From the NCBI RefSeq assembly GCF_038404985.1, contig NZ_JBBKBA010000001.1, positions 2,012,001 to 2,076,000 of the forward strand: 64,000 nt of DNA. The letters run 5' to 3'. Under the pieces are notes generated by a model. It searched no databases and had not been told where the DNA came from. It saw nothing but the letters and a program-made list of their open reading frames with translations. This DNA comes from Ferrovibrio sp. MS7. Its GTDB lineage: Bacteria; Pseudomonadota; Alphaproteobacteria; Ferrovibrionales; Ferrovibrionaceae. This document shows positions 44,493 to 53,162 of this stretch, piece after piece; position 1 is the stretch's first letter; each line of letters starts with the position of its first letter. The translations under genes and the position numbers were made by a program.

Positions 44493-45950
44493 TTAAGCGC
44501 GCTGACCCGAACGCTGTCCGGAATGTTGGTTGCCGCCGCTGCGCTGGCCACCCTGATTGCGGCCCTGGCCGGTACGCTGGCCCTGGCCGGCAGCCTGCTT
44601 CGGGCGCTGCCCTTGACCCTGGCCCTGATGTGCCCGCTGGCCATCGGCACGCTGGCCCTCATGCCGTTGCCCGTCATGGCGCTGGCCTTGCGGACGTGCC
44701 TGGCCTTGCGGGCGGCCCTGGCTCTGGGGCCGGCCGGAATGCTGGCCGCCACGGCCATGCTGTGGGCGGGGGCCGCGCGGCGCTTCGGCCTCGGCAGCCA
44801 CCTTGATGGTGCCGGTGCGGTCCTCGGCCGGAATCTTCTGGCGGATCAGCCGCTCGATATCGCGCAGGTAGGCGCGTTCCTCATGATCGCACAGCGAGAT
44901 CGCGATGCCGGCGCGGCCGGCGCGCGCGGTGCGGCCGATGCGATGGACATAGGATTCCGGGATATTCGGCAATTCGTAGTTGATGACGTGGGTCACTTCC
45001 GGAATGTCGATGCCGCGCGCCGCGATATCGGTGGCGACCAGGGCGCGCACCTTGCCTTCGCGGAAGCCGGCCAATGCGCGTTCGCGCTGGCCCTGCGACT
45101 TGTTGCCATGGATGGCAGCCGCTTCGACGCCGCTGACTTCCAGATGCTTGGCCACGCGGTCGGCGCCGCGCTTGGTGCGGGTGAAGATCAGCGTGCGGTA
45201 GATCGAGTCATCTTTCAGCAATTCGCTGAGGATGGCGCGCTTGGCCGGGCCCTCGATATGGATCACGCGCTGCTCAACGCGGTCGGCGGTGGCGGCTACC
45301 GGCGTTACGGCCACGCGCACCGGATCGCTGAGGAAGTTATGCGCCAGCTTGGCGATATCGTCCGGCATGGTGGCGGAGAAGAACAGGCTCTGGCGCTTGG
45401 CCGGCAACTGGCCGACGATCTTGCGGATCGGCTGAATGAAGCCCATGTCGAACATCTGGTCGGCTTCGTCCAGCACCACGATCTCGGTGAGGTCGAGGCG
45501 CAGGTTGCGGCTGCCCGTATGGTCGAGCAGGCGGCCCGGCGTGGCGACGAGCACGTCGACTCCCTGGCCAAGCTGCTTGATCTGCGGGCCGGCGGAAACG
45601 CCGCCGAACACGATGGCGACGCTGACGCCCATCTTGTGGCCGTAGAAGCGGAAACGCTCGGCGATCTGGCTGGCCAGTTCGCGGGTCGGGCTCAGCACCA
45701 GCACGCGGCAGGATTTCGGCTGCGCCTTGGGGCGGCGGCCATCGGGGCCGGGCTGCATCAGGCGGTGCAGGATCGGCAGCGCGAAGGCGGCGGTCTTGCC
45801 GGTGCCGGTCTGGGCAATGCCGAGCAGGTCGCGGCCCTGCATCACATGCGGGATGGCCTGGGCCTGGATCGGGGTCGGGGTCTGGTAGGGGCCGGTGGCG
45901 AGCGCCTGCAACAGCGGCGCGGCGAGGCCAAGGTCATTGAAACTGGTCAA
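44493..45950 (-). CDS. DEAD-box RNA helicase with Gln/Gly/Arg-rich tail
   Basis: A 485-residue ATP-dependent RNA helicase. Motifs are AQTGTGKT, PTRELASQ, VVLDEAD (DEAD), FSATMP, TRTKRGADRV and HRIGRTARAG, covering about 370 residues. The last 90 residues are low complexity, rich in Gly-Gln-Arg-His repeats (GQRH and GRGQ units), a disordered RNA-binding tail. AAGGA sits 7 nt before a TTG at 45950 while the ATG at 45980 has no ribosome site, so TTG is chosen. The family acts in ribosome assembly and cold adaptation. It has a long leader with a promoter at 46171-46198. Confidence 0.9.
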   Translation of the reverse strand: MTSFNDLGLAAPLLQALATGPYQTPTPIQAQAIPHVMQGRDLLGIAQTGTGKTAAFALPILHRLMQPGPDGRRPKAQPKSCRVLVLSPTRELASQIAERFRFYGHKMGVSVAIVFGGVSAGPQIKQLGQGVDVLVATPGRLLDHTGSRNLRLDLTEIVVLDEADQMFDMGFIQPIRKIVGQLPAKRQSLFFSATMPDDIAKLAHNFLSDPVRVAVTPVAATADRVEQRVIHIEGPAKRAILSELLKDDSIYRTLIFTRTKRGADRVAKHLEVSGVEAAAIHGNKSQGQRERALAGFREGKVRALVATDIAARGIDIPEVTHVINYELPNIPESYVHRIGRTARAGRAGIAISLCDHEERAYLRDIERLIRQKIPAEDRTGTIKVAAEAEAPRGPRPQHGRGGQHSGRPQSQGRPQGQARPQGQRHDGQRHEGQRADGQRAHQGQGQGQRPKQAAGQGQRTGQGRNQGGQRSGGNQHSGQRSGQRA

Positions 45951-46198
45951 AACGGAATCCTTTGAACTAGCCAGGCGCATAGGCGCATGGCGTCGCTTTT
46001 CCGCGACAGGCGGAAAGCGGGGGGTGAAAACGCCCCGCGTGACCTGGGTCGTAAGATGGAGATGAAGGGCACCCGGCAGGATGATCCTGGGCTGAAAGCC
46101 TGGTCAGGGATCGTTCACGCGGCCAGTGGCGCCGATAGTCGCGGGGCGGAACCCTCAAGCGACGGCGCTGATATGACAGCTTCGGCCGCAATAGTCAA
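45951..46198 (-). promoter_or_regulatory. Helicase promoter and long structured leader
   Basis: TTGACT (46193-46198), 16-nt spacer and TCATAT (46171-46176) give a start near 46164, so about 214 nt precede the TTG. The leader has a hairpin of GCGGGG/CCCCGC (46017-46038) and one of about 9 bp just before the ribosome site (45996-46018). Such long folded leaders are usual for cold-induced helicase genes. Confidence 0.4.
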
Positions 46199-46204
46199 GT
46201 TAAC

Positions 46205-46226
46205 CTTTTTGCACCGCGGCAAAAAG
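46205..46226 (-). other. Hairpin between SDR and helicase promoter
   Basis: CTTTTTGC and GCAAAAAG form a perfect 8-bp stem with a 6-nt loop 15 bp after the SDR stop. It lacks a T-run on either strand and may be a weak terminator. Confidence 0.4.
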
Positions 46227-46240
46227 ATCGGGCAGCGTAA

Positions 46241-46978
46241 TCACCAGGGTTCCATCCAGGGGCGCAGGTCGGTTTCGAAGGTCCAGGCGCTGCGCGGCTG
46301 GCTGTGCATTTGCCAGTAGACTTCGGCAATGGCATCGGGATCGAGGATGCCGTCCTTGTCTTTCAGCGCATAGCGTTCGGGAAACATGTCCTGGATGAAC
46401 TTGGTGTCGATGGCGCCATCGATCACCACATGGCCGACATGGATGCCCTGCGGCCCCAATTCGCGCGCCATGCTCTGCGCCAGGGCGCGCAGCGCATGCT
46501 TGGCGCCGGCGAAGGCGGCAAAGCCGGCGCCGCCACGCAGCGAGGCGGTGGCGCCGGTGAACAGGATGCTGCCTTTGCCGCGCGGCACCATGTGTTTCGC
46601 CGCCTCGCGCCCGGCCAGGAAACCGGCGAAGGCGCCCATTTCCCACACCTTGCGGTAGACGCGGGACGTCATGTCGCGGATCGGGAAGCGCACATTGGCA
46701 CCGATATTGAAGACGACGACTTCCAGCGGCCCGACTTCGCGCTCGATGGTTTCGAACAACGCCATCACCTGGTCTTCCTCGCGGGCATCGGAGCCGAAGG
46801 CGCGGACCTTGCCGCCATCGGCGGTGATGCGCTGCACCAGGGCTTCGAGTTTCGCGGCCTCGCGGCGGGTGACGCAGGCGGTGTAGCCCTCGCGGGCAAA
46901 GCGCCGCGCAATGGCACCGCCGGTGGCGTCGCCAGCACCGATCACCAGGGCGGCCTTGCCGCTGCCGAGTTTGTTCAT
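46241..46978 (-). CDS. SDR family oxidoreductase lacking the catalytic Tyr
   Basis: A 245-residue short-chain dehydrogenase. GAGDATGGAIARRF near residue 14 binds the cofactor, and VFNIGANVRF corresponds to NNAG. At the active site the YxxxK motif reads FAGAK (FAAFAGAKHA), so the Tyr is Phe; the Lys remains. The protein also ends in an unusual WTFETDLRPWMEPW. It lies divergent from the HxlR gene with a palindrome between, so it is probably its target. ATG at 46978 follows GGAAGC. Confidence 0.82.
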   Translation of the reverse strand: MNKLGSGKAALVIGAGDATGGAIARRFAREGYTACVTRREAAKLEALVQRITADGGKVRAFGSDAREEDQVMALFETIEREVGPLEVVVFNIGANVRFPIRDMTSRVYRKVWEMGAFAGFLAGREAAKHMVPRGKGSILFTGATASLRGGAGFAAFAGAKHALRALAQSMARELGPQGIHVGHVVIDGAIDTKFIQDMFPERYALKDKDGILDPDAIAEVYWQMHSQPRSAWTFETDLRPWMEPW

Positions 46979-47022
46979 ATCGCTTCCTCCAGTTTCCGCT
47001 TCTCTCAAGCATCATTGCATTG

Positions 47023-47043
47023 TAAGTTCTAAAAGGGAACTTA
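47023..47043. promoter_or_regulatory. Candidate HxlR operator
   Basis: TAAGTTC-N7-GAACTTA is a perfect 7-bp inverted repeat in the 95-bp spacer between the SDR and HxlR genes. Confidence 0.6.
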
Positions 47044-47073
47044 ATCTTTGCATGGGAGCATTGCGGCAAGGTC

Positions 47074-47562
47074 ATGCGGTGGCAGGAACTGGATCGCGAA
47101 GCCTGTTCGGTGGCGCGCTGCGTGGCGGTGGTGGGCGACCGCTGGAGCCTGCTGGTGCTGCGCGACTGCTTCCTCGGCGTGCGCCGCTTCGATGATTTCC
47201 ATGCGCGCCTCGCCATCACCCGGCATGTGCTGGCGGATCGTCTGAAGGGTCTAGTGGAGGAGGGTGTGCTGAAGCGTGTTGCCTATCAGCAGCGCCCGGA
47301 GCGGTTTGAATACCGGCTGACGGAAGCCGGCCGCGACCTCTATCCGGTGATCATGGGGCTGGTGGCCTGGGGCAACAAGCACCGTGCCGGTACCCGTGGG
47401 CGCCCTGTGCTGCATCGGCACAAGGCCTGCCAGCATCATTTCGATGCGGTGATGATCTGCTCCGAATGCAACGAGCCGCTGGATCCGCGCCAGGTGGAAG
47501 TCGAGCCGGGGCCCGGCCTGCCGCGCAGCCAGCAGCTCAGGCATCTGCCGCCAGCTTCGTAG
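47074..47562 (+). CDS. HxlR family winged-helix regulator
   Basis: A 162-residue regulator. SVARCVAVVGDRWSLLVLRDCFLGVRRFDDF near residues 12-42 (here shortened: DRWSLLVLRDC) is the HxlR signature, ITRHVLADRLKGLVEEGVL the recognition helix, and a C-terminal tail has a second Cys pair ICSECNEPLD that might bind metal. It is divergent from the SDR and precedes a DsbA-like isomerase, so it likely controls one or both. The N-terminal Cys11/Cys16 pair might sense electrophiles or quinones as in other HxlR proteins. Confidence 0.88.
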   Translation: MRWQELDREACSVARCVAVVGDRWSLLVLRDCFLGVRRFDDFHARLAITRHVLADRLKGLVEEGVLKRVAYQQRPERFEYRLTEAGRDLYPVIMGLVAWGNKHRAGTRGRPVLHRHKACQHHFDAVMICSECNEPLDPRQVEVEPGPGLPRSQQLRHLPPAS

Positions 47563-47586
47563 AACGAAAAAATGAGGGAGGGAAAC

Positions 47587-48174
47587 ATGAAGCAAGTGGA
47601 ATTCCTGTTCGATTATGGCAGCCCGACCTGCTATCTCGCCTATACGCAATTGCCGGTGCTGGCGGCCAAGTACAATGCCGAGATCCTGTGGAAGCCGATC
47701 CTGCTTGGCGGCGTGCACAAGGCCACCGGCAACCGCTCGCCGGTGGAAGTGCCGGCCAAGGGCCTATGGATGTTCCAGGACCTGCAGCGTTTCGCCAAAC
47801 GCTATGGCGTGCCCTTCAAGATGAATACGCATTTCCCGATCAACACCCTGCTGCTGATGCGCGGCGCCGTGGCGATGCAGCGCGAGGGCCGCCTGCTGCC
47901 CTATAGCGACGCCATCTTCAAGGCGATGTGGGTGGATGGCCTGAATCTCAATGACCCCCAGGTGATCGGCGGCGTGCTGCACAAGGCCGGCTTCGATCCG
48001 CAGGCCTTGCTGAGCGCAGCGAATGACGAGGCGGTGAAGCAGCAGCTTAAATCCGAGACCGAGGCGGCGGTGGCGCGCGGCGTGTTCGGCGCCCCGGTTT
48101 TCTTCGTCGGCGAGGCGATGTTCTTCGGCCAGGACCGGCTGGATTTCGTTGCCGAGGAGCTGGCGGCAGCTTGA
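47587..48174 (+). CDS. 2-hydroxychromene-2-carboxylate isomerase family (DsbA-like)
   Basis: A 195-residue thioredoxin-fold protein of the GST-kappa/HCCA isomerase group. FDYGSPTCYLAYTQLP starts the fold with the serine/proline active site, and GVFGAPVFFVGEAMFFGQDRLDFV is the C-terminal strand block. Such enzymes use glutathione to isomerise aromatic breakdown products. GAGGGA sits before the ATG at 47587. Located just after the HxlR gene, possibly cotranscribed. Confidence 0.85.
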   Translation: MKQVEFLFDYGSPTCYLAYTQLPVLAAKYNAEILWKPILLGGVHKATGNRSPVEVPAKGLWMFQDLQRFAKRYGVPFKMNTHFPINTLLLMRGAVAMQREGRLLPYSDAIFKAMWVDGLNLNDPQVIGGVLHKAGFDPQALLSAANDEAVKQQLKSETEAAVARGVFGAPVFFVGEAMFFGQDRLDFVAEELAAA

Positions 48175-48220
48175 CGCGGCGGCTTGACGTGGGGGCGTTA
48201 AAGTTTTCCGATAGCGGGTA

Positions 48221-49453
48221 ATGACCGAGTCAAAGCCCGCCGGGAAGCCTTCCAGCCAACGCCTGCTCTGGACGCTCTGCATCGCCGAGGTGCTGAGCAT
48301 GGCCGGCTTCTCGGCCTTTCCCGCCTTGCAGCCTCATTTAAGCGCCGCCTGGCAGTTGAGCGCGGCGGAGGCCGGCTGGATCAACGGCCTGTATTTCGCC
48401 GGCTACACCCTGGCGGTGCCGTTCCTGGTCGCCTTCACCGATCGCAGCGACCCGCGCCAGGTAATGCTGGTGGGCCTGGTGCTGGCGGTGGTGGGCAATC
48501 TCGGCTTCGCGCTTCTAGCCGAGGGCTTTGTCAGCGCCGCCTTGCTGCGCTTCATTGCCGGTGCGGCTTTGGCCGGCACCTATATGCCCGGCTTGGTGCT
48601 GCTCACCGATCATGTGCAGGGCCCGATGCAGTCGCGCTCTGTGGCCTTCTACACCTCCACCTTCGGCATCGGCAGCGCCGGCTCCTTCCTGGTGGCCGGC
48701 GAACTAGGCGAATTGTTCCCCTGGCCGGTGGCTTTCGCCGCTGCCGGCCTGTTGGCCGCGCTGGGCCTGCTGCTGGTGCTGTTCGGCCTGCCGCGGCGTC
48801 CGCTTGAGCAACGCCCGCTGGTTCCGGTGCCGCTGCGCCGCGTGCTGGATTTCCGGCCCGTCTTCGCCAATGGCAATGCCATGCGCTATGTGCTCGGCTA
48901 CACGCTGCATTGCTGGGAATTGTTCACCGTGCGCTCCTGGATCGTCGCCTTCCTGGCGGCACGCGAAGCGGCAGGTGCCGATGCGTTGTGGCGGCCCTCC
49001 ACTGTCGCGATGATCGTGGTGTTGGTCGGCGTGCCGGGCAGTATCCTGGGCAATGAACTGGCGCTGCGGGTCGGCCGCGTGCGCGCCATTGTCGGTGTGG
49101 CCATTGTCACCGCCTGCCTCGCCGCCCTGGTCGGCTGGTCCGGTGCCTGGCCGGCCTGGCTGCTGGGCAGTGCGTTGGTGGTCTACAAATTCATGATCAT
49201 GGCCGATTCCGGGGCGCTGACCGCCGGGGCGGTGGCGGCTGCAGAGCCGGAGCGCCGGGGTGCCACCATGGCAGTGCATTCCACGCTCGGGTTCCTTGGC
49301 GCCTTCCTCGGGCCGGTTGTATTCGGCCTCACCCTGGATGGCTTAGGGGGAGCCAGGGAACCGATGGCCTGGGGCATTGCCTTCACATCCCTGGCTGCCA
49401 TCGGCTTGCTGTCGCCGCTGGTCCTGCTTACCCTGGGGCGTACCCGCCCCTGA
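48221..49453 (+). CDS. MFS transporter (12-helix)
   Basis: A 410-residue membrane transporter. VAFTDRSDPRQVMLVG near residue 65 corresponds to the loop 2-3 motif GxxxDrxGrR (partly changed), and the alternate hydrophobic helices number about twelve. GSFLVAGELGEL matches motif C region. Substrate is not readable. The first helix follows a 15-residue polar leader. Confidence 0.85.
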   Translation: MTESKPAGKPSSQRLLWTLCIAEVLSMAGFSAFPALQPHLSAAWQLSAAEAGWINGLYFAGYTLAVPFLVAFTDRSDPRQVMLVGLVLAVVGNLGFALLAEGFVSAALLRFIAGAALAGTYMPGLVLLTDHVQGPMQSRSVAFYTSTFGIGSAGSFLVAGELGELFPWPVAFAAAGLLAALGLLLVLFGLPRRPLEQRPLVPVPLRRVLDFRPVFANGNAMRYVLGYTLHCWELFTVRSWIVAFLAAREAAGADALWRPSTVAMIVVLVGVPGSILGNELALRVGRVRAIVGVAIVTACLAALVGWSGAWPAWLLGSALVVYKFMIMADSGALTAGAVAAAEPERRGATMAVHSTLGFLGAFLGPVVFGLTLDGLGGAREPMAWGIAFTSLAAIGLLSPLVLLTLGRTRP

Positions 49454-49496
49454 GTCCCGCCCCTGGGGCCCCGTCAGGGGTCAACCGAGTTCCCCT

Positions 49497-50882
49497 ATGC
49501 TTATCCCGCTCATCGTCGCCTGTGCGCTGTTCATGGAGAATCTCGACTCCACGGTGCTGGCCACGTCGCTGCCCGCCATCGCCCATGCCTTCGGCGAGAG
49601 TCCGCTGAAGCTCAACCTGGCGATCACCTCCTATCTTTTCGCGCTCGCCGTCTTTATCCCGATCAGCGGCTGGATGGCCGACCGCTTCGGCACCCGCACG
49701 GTATTCCGCGCCGCCATCATCGTCTTCACCTTCGGTTCGATCCTTTGCGGCATCAGCGAATCCTTCTGGGAGTTGGTCGGTGCCCGCGTGCTGCAGGGCA
49801 TGGGCGGCGCCATGATGGCGCCGGTAGGCCGCCTGCTGGTGATCCGCTCCACCAGCAAGTCCGAACTGGTGCGCGCCATGGCTTTCCTGATGCTGCCGGC
49901 GTTGCTTGGGCCAGTGATAGGGCCGCCGCTCGGCGGTTTCCTCACCACCTACCTCTCCTGGCGCTGGATCTTCTGGATCAATGTGCCGATCGGCATTATC
50001 GGTGTCATCCTGGTCAGCATCTATATCCCGAATACCCGCGCCGCCTCGGTGCCGCCGCTGGATTACAGCGGCTTCCTGCTTTCGAGCCTCAGCCTGCTCG
50101 GCCTGGTCTTCGGCTTCGAGACCATTGGCCGTGACCTGATGCCGGCCTGGATTTCATCAGGGTTGATGGTGGGTGGCGCCATCGGCCTGTGGCTTTACTT
50201 GCGCCATGCCCGCCGCACCGAATATCCGGTGCTGGATTTCCGGCTGCTGCAGGTGCAGACCTTCCGCGTCAGCGTCACCGCCGGCACGTTGTTCCGCATC
50301 GGCGTCGGCGCCATACCCTTCCTGCTGCCGCTGATGCTGCAGGTCGGCTTCGGCCTCTCGGCCTTCCAGTCTGGCATGCTCACCTTCGCCAGCGCCGTCG
50401 GCGCATTGGCGATGAAAACCACCGCCGCGCCGATTCTGCGCCGCTTCGGCTTCCGCCGCGTGTTGCTGGCCAATGCCGTGATCAGCGGCAGCTTCATCGC
50501 TATCCTCGGCTTCTTCCGGCCGGACTGGCCGGCCTGGGTGATCCTCGGGCTGTTGCTGGTCGGCGGCTTTTTCCGCTCGCTGCAATTCACCGCCATGAAC
50601 ACCATTGTCTATGCCGATATACCGCCTGAGCGGATGAGTGCGGCCACCAGCTTCTACGCCATGGCGCAGCAGGTTACACTCAGTGCCGGCGTCGCGGTCG
50701 GCGCCATGGTGCTGCATATTACCGCCACGCTGGCCGGCGACCGTGCCCTGGTGCCGGGCGATTTCACCCCGGCCTTTGTTGCCGTCGGCCTCGCTGCCAT
50801 GTGTTCGGTGCTGCTGCTGCGGCCGCTGCCGAAAAATGCCGGCGAGGAATTGAGCGGTCACAGGCTGCCGCCGCCGAAATAA
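49497..50882 (+). CDS. MFS multidrug-type transporter (DHA2/EmrB-like)
   Basis: A 461-residue transporter. NLDSTVLATSLPAIAHAFG near residue 16 is the DHA2 motif D1 (L-D-x-T-V-x-N/L-V-A-L-P), ADRFGTRTVFRAAI near 60 the loop 2-3 motif and GPPLGGFL the motif C. About thirteen or fourteen helices. It would export a hydrophobic drug or metabolite in exchange for protons. No strong ribosome site is present, and a CCCCTG/CAGGGG hairpin (49460-49480) lies in the 43-bp gap, so translation may be weakly coupled to the MFS gene before. Confidence 0.87.
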   Translation: MLIPLIVACALFMENLDSTVLATSLPAIAHAFGESPLKLNLAITSYLFALAVFIPISGWMADRFGTRTVFRAAIIVFTFGSILCGISESFWELVGARVLQGMGGAMMAPVGRLLVIRSTSKSELVRAMAFLMLPALLGPVIGPPLGGFLTTYLSWRWIFWINVPIGIIGVILVSIYIPNTRAASVPPLDYSGFLLSSLSLLGLVFGFETIGRDLMPAWISSGLMVGGAIGLWLYLRHARRTEYPVLDFRLLQVQTFRVSVTAGTLFRIGVGAIPFLLPLMLQVGFGLSAFQSGMLTFASAVGALAMKTTAAPILRRFGFRRVLLANAVISGSFIAILGFFRPDWPAWVILGLLLVGGFFRSLQFTAMNTIVYADIPPERMSAATSFYAMAQQVTLSAGVAVGAMVLHITATLAGDRALVPGDFTPAFVAVGLAAMCSVLLLRPLPKNAGEELSGHRLPPPK

Positions 50883-50969
50883 TTCCCCAATGCTGTCACA
50901 GCCGGGTGGGCAGGGCCGTCTTTAAGGGCGTTACTCCCCTTGGAGACCCTTGTTTGGAGAGCTTGTGTC

Positions 50970-51407
50970 ATGCAACCCCGTATCGCGTTTTCCGAAGTTC
51001 CCGCCGATCATCGCAGCCCGCTGATGGCAGTCCACAAGACGCTGGAGGCGTCCAGCCTTGGCAAGACCCTGGTCGAACTGGTCTATCTGCGTGTTTCGCA
51101 GATCAATGGCTGCACCTACTGCATCGATATGCACACCACGGCCCTGCTCAAGGCCGGCGTCGACAACCGCAAGCTGGCGACCTTGATGCATTGGCGCGAA
51201 ACCGCCTGGTTCGATGGCCGCGAAGCCGCCGCTCTGGCCTGGGCCGAGGCAGTTACGCTTTGTGCCGATGGCTGGCCCGATCCGGCACTCTATGCCGACC
51301 TGGAGCGGCAATTCAGCCGGGCCGAGATCATTGATCTGGTCTATGCCATCGGCCTGATGAATGCGCTCAACCGCACCGCCATCGCGTTTGGCCAAGGTCC
51401 TGCCTGA
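50970..51407 (+). CDS. Carboxymuconolactone decarboxylase/AhpD-like protein
   Basis: A 145-residue all-helical protein. NGCTYCIDMHTTALLKAG near residue 46 is the CxxC-x3-H motif of AhpD-type alkylhydroperoxidases. It could reduce peroxides or act as a thiol-disulfide enzyme. GGAGAG precedes the ATG at 50970. Pirin, which follows, is often its neighbour. Confidence 0.88.
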   Translation: MQPRIAFSEVPADHRSPLMAVHKTLEASSLGKTLVELVYLRVSQINGCTYCIDMHTTALLKAGVDNRKLATLMHWRETAWFDGREAAALAWAEAVTLCADGWPDPALYADLERQFSRAEIIDLVYAIGLMNALNRTAIAFGQGPA

Positions 51408-51476
51408 GGAATGCTTCGGCCTTGACCGGGCGGGACACCTGGGATACCCGGGAGGTAGCCAGCAGGGAGCCCCGCC

Positions 51477-52370
51477 ATGAGTGACGCATCGGAAGCCAAT
51501 ACCGTTGTTGAGATGCAGATCCAGCCGCGCAGCCAGGATCTTGGCGACGGCTTCATGGTGCGCCGCGTGCTGCCCTATATGAAGCGGCGCCATATCGGCC
51601 CCTTCGTCTTTCTCGACCATATGGGGCCGGCGCGGTTCGAGCCCGGCCACGGCCTGGATGTGCGGCCGCATCCGCATATCGGGTTGGCGACCGTCACCTA
51701 CCTGTTCGAAGGCGAGATCATGCATCGCGATTCGCTCGGCTATCACCAGCCGATCCGGCCCGGCGACGTGAACTGGATGACCGCCGGTTCCGGTATCGCG
51801 CATTCCGAGCGTACCCGCGCCGAATTGCGCTCCAGCGGCCAGTCGCTGCATGGCGTGCAGGCCTGGGTGGCTTTGCCGCTGGAAGCCGAGGAGGTGGATC
51901 CGAGTTTCCAGCATCATCCGGCGGCGAGCCTGCCGGAACGCAGCGCGCCGGGCGTCACCTGGCGCCTGATCGCCGGCAGCTATGACGGCGTGACCTCGCC
52001 AGCGCAATGCCTGTCGCCGATGTTCTATATCGACCTGCAGCTTGCGGCTGGAGCGCGTTTCGTGCTGCGGCCGGAATACGCCGAGCGCGCTGTGCATATG
52101 TCGATTGGCGGCGCGGTGATTGGCGGTCAGGCCTTCGCGGAGGGCAGCATGGCGGTGTTGCGCGAGGGCGGCGATGTGGTGATCGAGGCGCCGACGCCTT
52201 GCCGCCTGATGCTGCTGGGCGGTGCGCCGCTGGATGCGCCGCGCTTCATGTGGTGGAATTTCGTGTCCAGTTCGAAGGAGCGGATCGAGCAGGCCAAGGC
52301 GGATTGGCGCGAAGGCCGCTTCGCCAAAGTGCCAGGCGAAACTGAGTTCATTCCACTGCCGCCGGGCTGA
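51477..52370 (+). CDS. Pirin family protein
   Basis: A 297-residue bicupin. The metal-binding N-terminal domain has RPHPHIGLATVTYLFEGEIMHRDSLG with its His and Glu ligands near 62-88, and GDVNWMTAGSGIAHSER follows. Such proteins may be quercetinases or redox-linked regulators. C-terminal domain ends PRFMWWNFVSSSKERI. Only 5 bp before the PPK2 gene, so coupled. Confidence 0.92.
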   Translation: MSDASEANTVVEMQIQPRSQDLGDGFMVRRVLPYMKRRHIGPFVFLDHMGPARFEPGHGLDVRPHPHIGLATVTYLFEGEIMHRDSLGYHQPIRPGDVNWMTAGSGIAHSERTRAELRSSGQSLHGVQAWVALPLEAEEVDPSFQHHPAASLPERSAPGVTWRLIAGSYDGVTSPAQCLSPMFYIDLQLAAGARFVLRPEYAERAVHMSIGGAVIGGQAFAEGSMAVLREGGDVVIEAPTPCRLMLLGGAPLDAPRFMWWNFVSSSKERIEQAKADWREGRFAKVPGETEFIPLPPG

Positions 52371-52375
52371 GCGCC

Positions 52376-53134
52376 ATGCAGGGCAACGGCAGCTACGAGG
52401 ACGAACTGCGCCGGCTGCAGATCGAACTGGTGAAGCTGCAGCACCATCTGATTGCGCGTGGCGAGAAAGTGTTGATCCTGCTGGAGGGCCGCGATGCCGC
52501 CGGCAAGGATGGCAGCATCAAGCGCCTGGTGGAGCACATGAGTCCGCGCGAGACCCGCGTGGTGGCTTTGGCCAAGCCAAGCCAGCGCGACGAGGCAAGC
52601 TGGTATTTCCAGCGCTGGGTATCGCATCTGCCGGCGGCCGGCGAATTCGTGCTGTTCAATCGCTCCTGGTATAACCGCGCCGGCGTCGAGCATGTCATGG
52701 GTTTTTGCTCAAAGGCCGAATACAAGGAATTTCTCGCCAGCGTGCCGGAATTCGAGAAGCTGCTGCTGCGCGGCGGCATCCACTTGAGCAAATACTATCT
52801 CGATATTTCCAGGGCCGAGCAAAAGCAGCGGCTGGCCGAACGGCGTCAGGATCCGCTGGCGCAATGGAAAACCAGCCCGATCGACGACGTGGCTTTGCGG
52901 CGTTACGACGCTTACACCAAGGCGCGCGATGCCATGTTGCTCAAGACCAGCAGCCGCCACGCGCCCTGGTACATCATTGCCGCCGACCGCAAGAAACAGG
53001 CCCGGTTGGCACTGATCCGACACATTCTTTCGTGTTGGGATTATCCGGGGAAAGGAAAGCACCTGGAGCCGGATGCGAAGCTCGTTTTTACCTTTGCGCC
53101 GCGCTATTTGAAGCAGGGACGGCTCCAATCCTAG
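52376..53134 (+). CDS. ppk2: Polyphosphate kinase 2 (PPK2)
   Basis: A 252-residue single-domain PPK2. Walker A GRDAAGKDG (residues 38-46), Walker B-like FNRSWYNRAGVE near 104, lid with SKYYLDISRAEQKQRL, and the C-terminal APWYIIAADRKKQARL are in place. It transfers phosphate between polyphosphate and nucleoside diphosphates/monophosphates. Class I to III cannot be told from the sequence; its length fits class I. Follows the pirin gene directly. Confidence 0.92.
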   Translation: MQGNGSYEDELRRLQIELVKLQHHLIARGEKVLILLEGRDAAGKDGSIKRLVEHMSPRETRVVALAKPSQRDEASWYFQRWVSHLPAAGEFVLFNRSWYNRAGVEHVMGFCSKAEYKEFLASVPEFEKLLLRGGIHLSKYYLDISRAEQKQRLAERRQDPLAQWKTSPIDDVALRRYDAYTKARDAMLLKTSSRHAPWYIIAADRKKQARLALIRHILSCWDYPGKGKHLEPDAKLVFTFAPRYLKQGRLQS

Positions 53135-53162
53135 GGGAGCCATTGCAAGCGGCGAGGATGGC

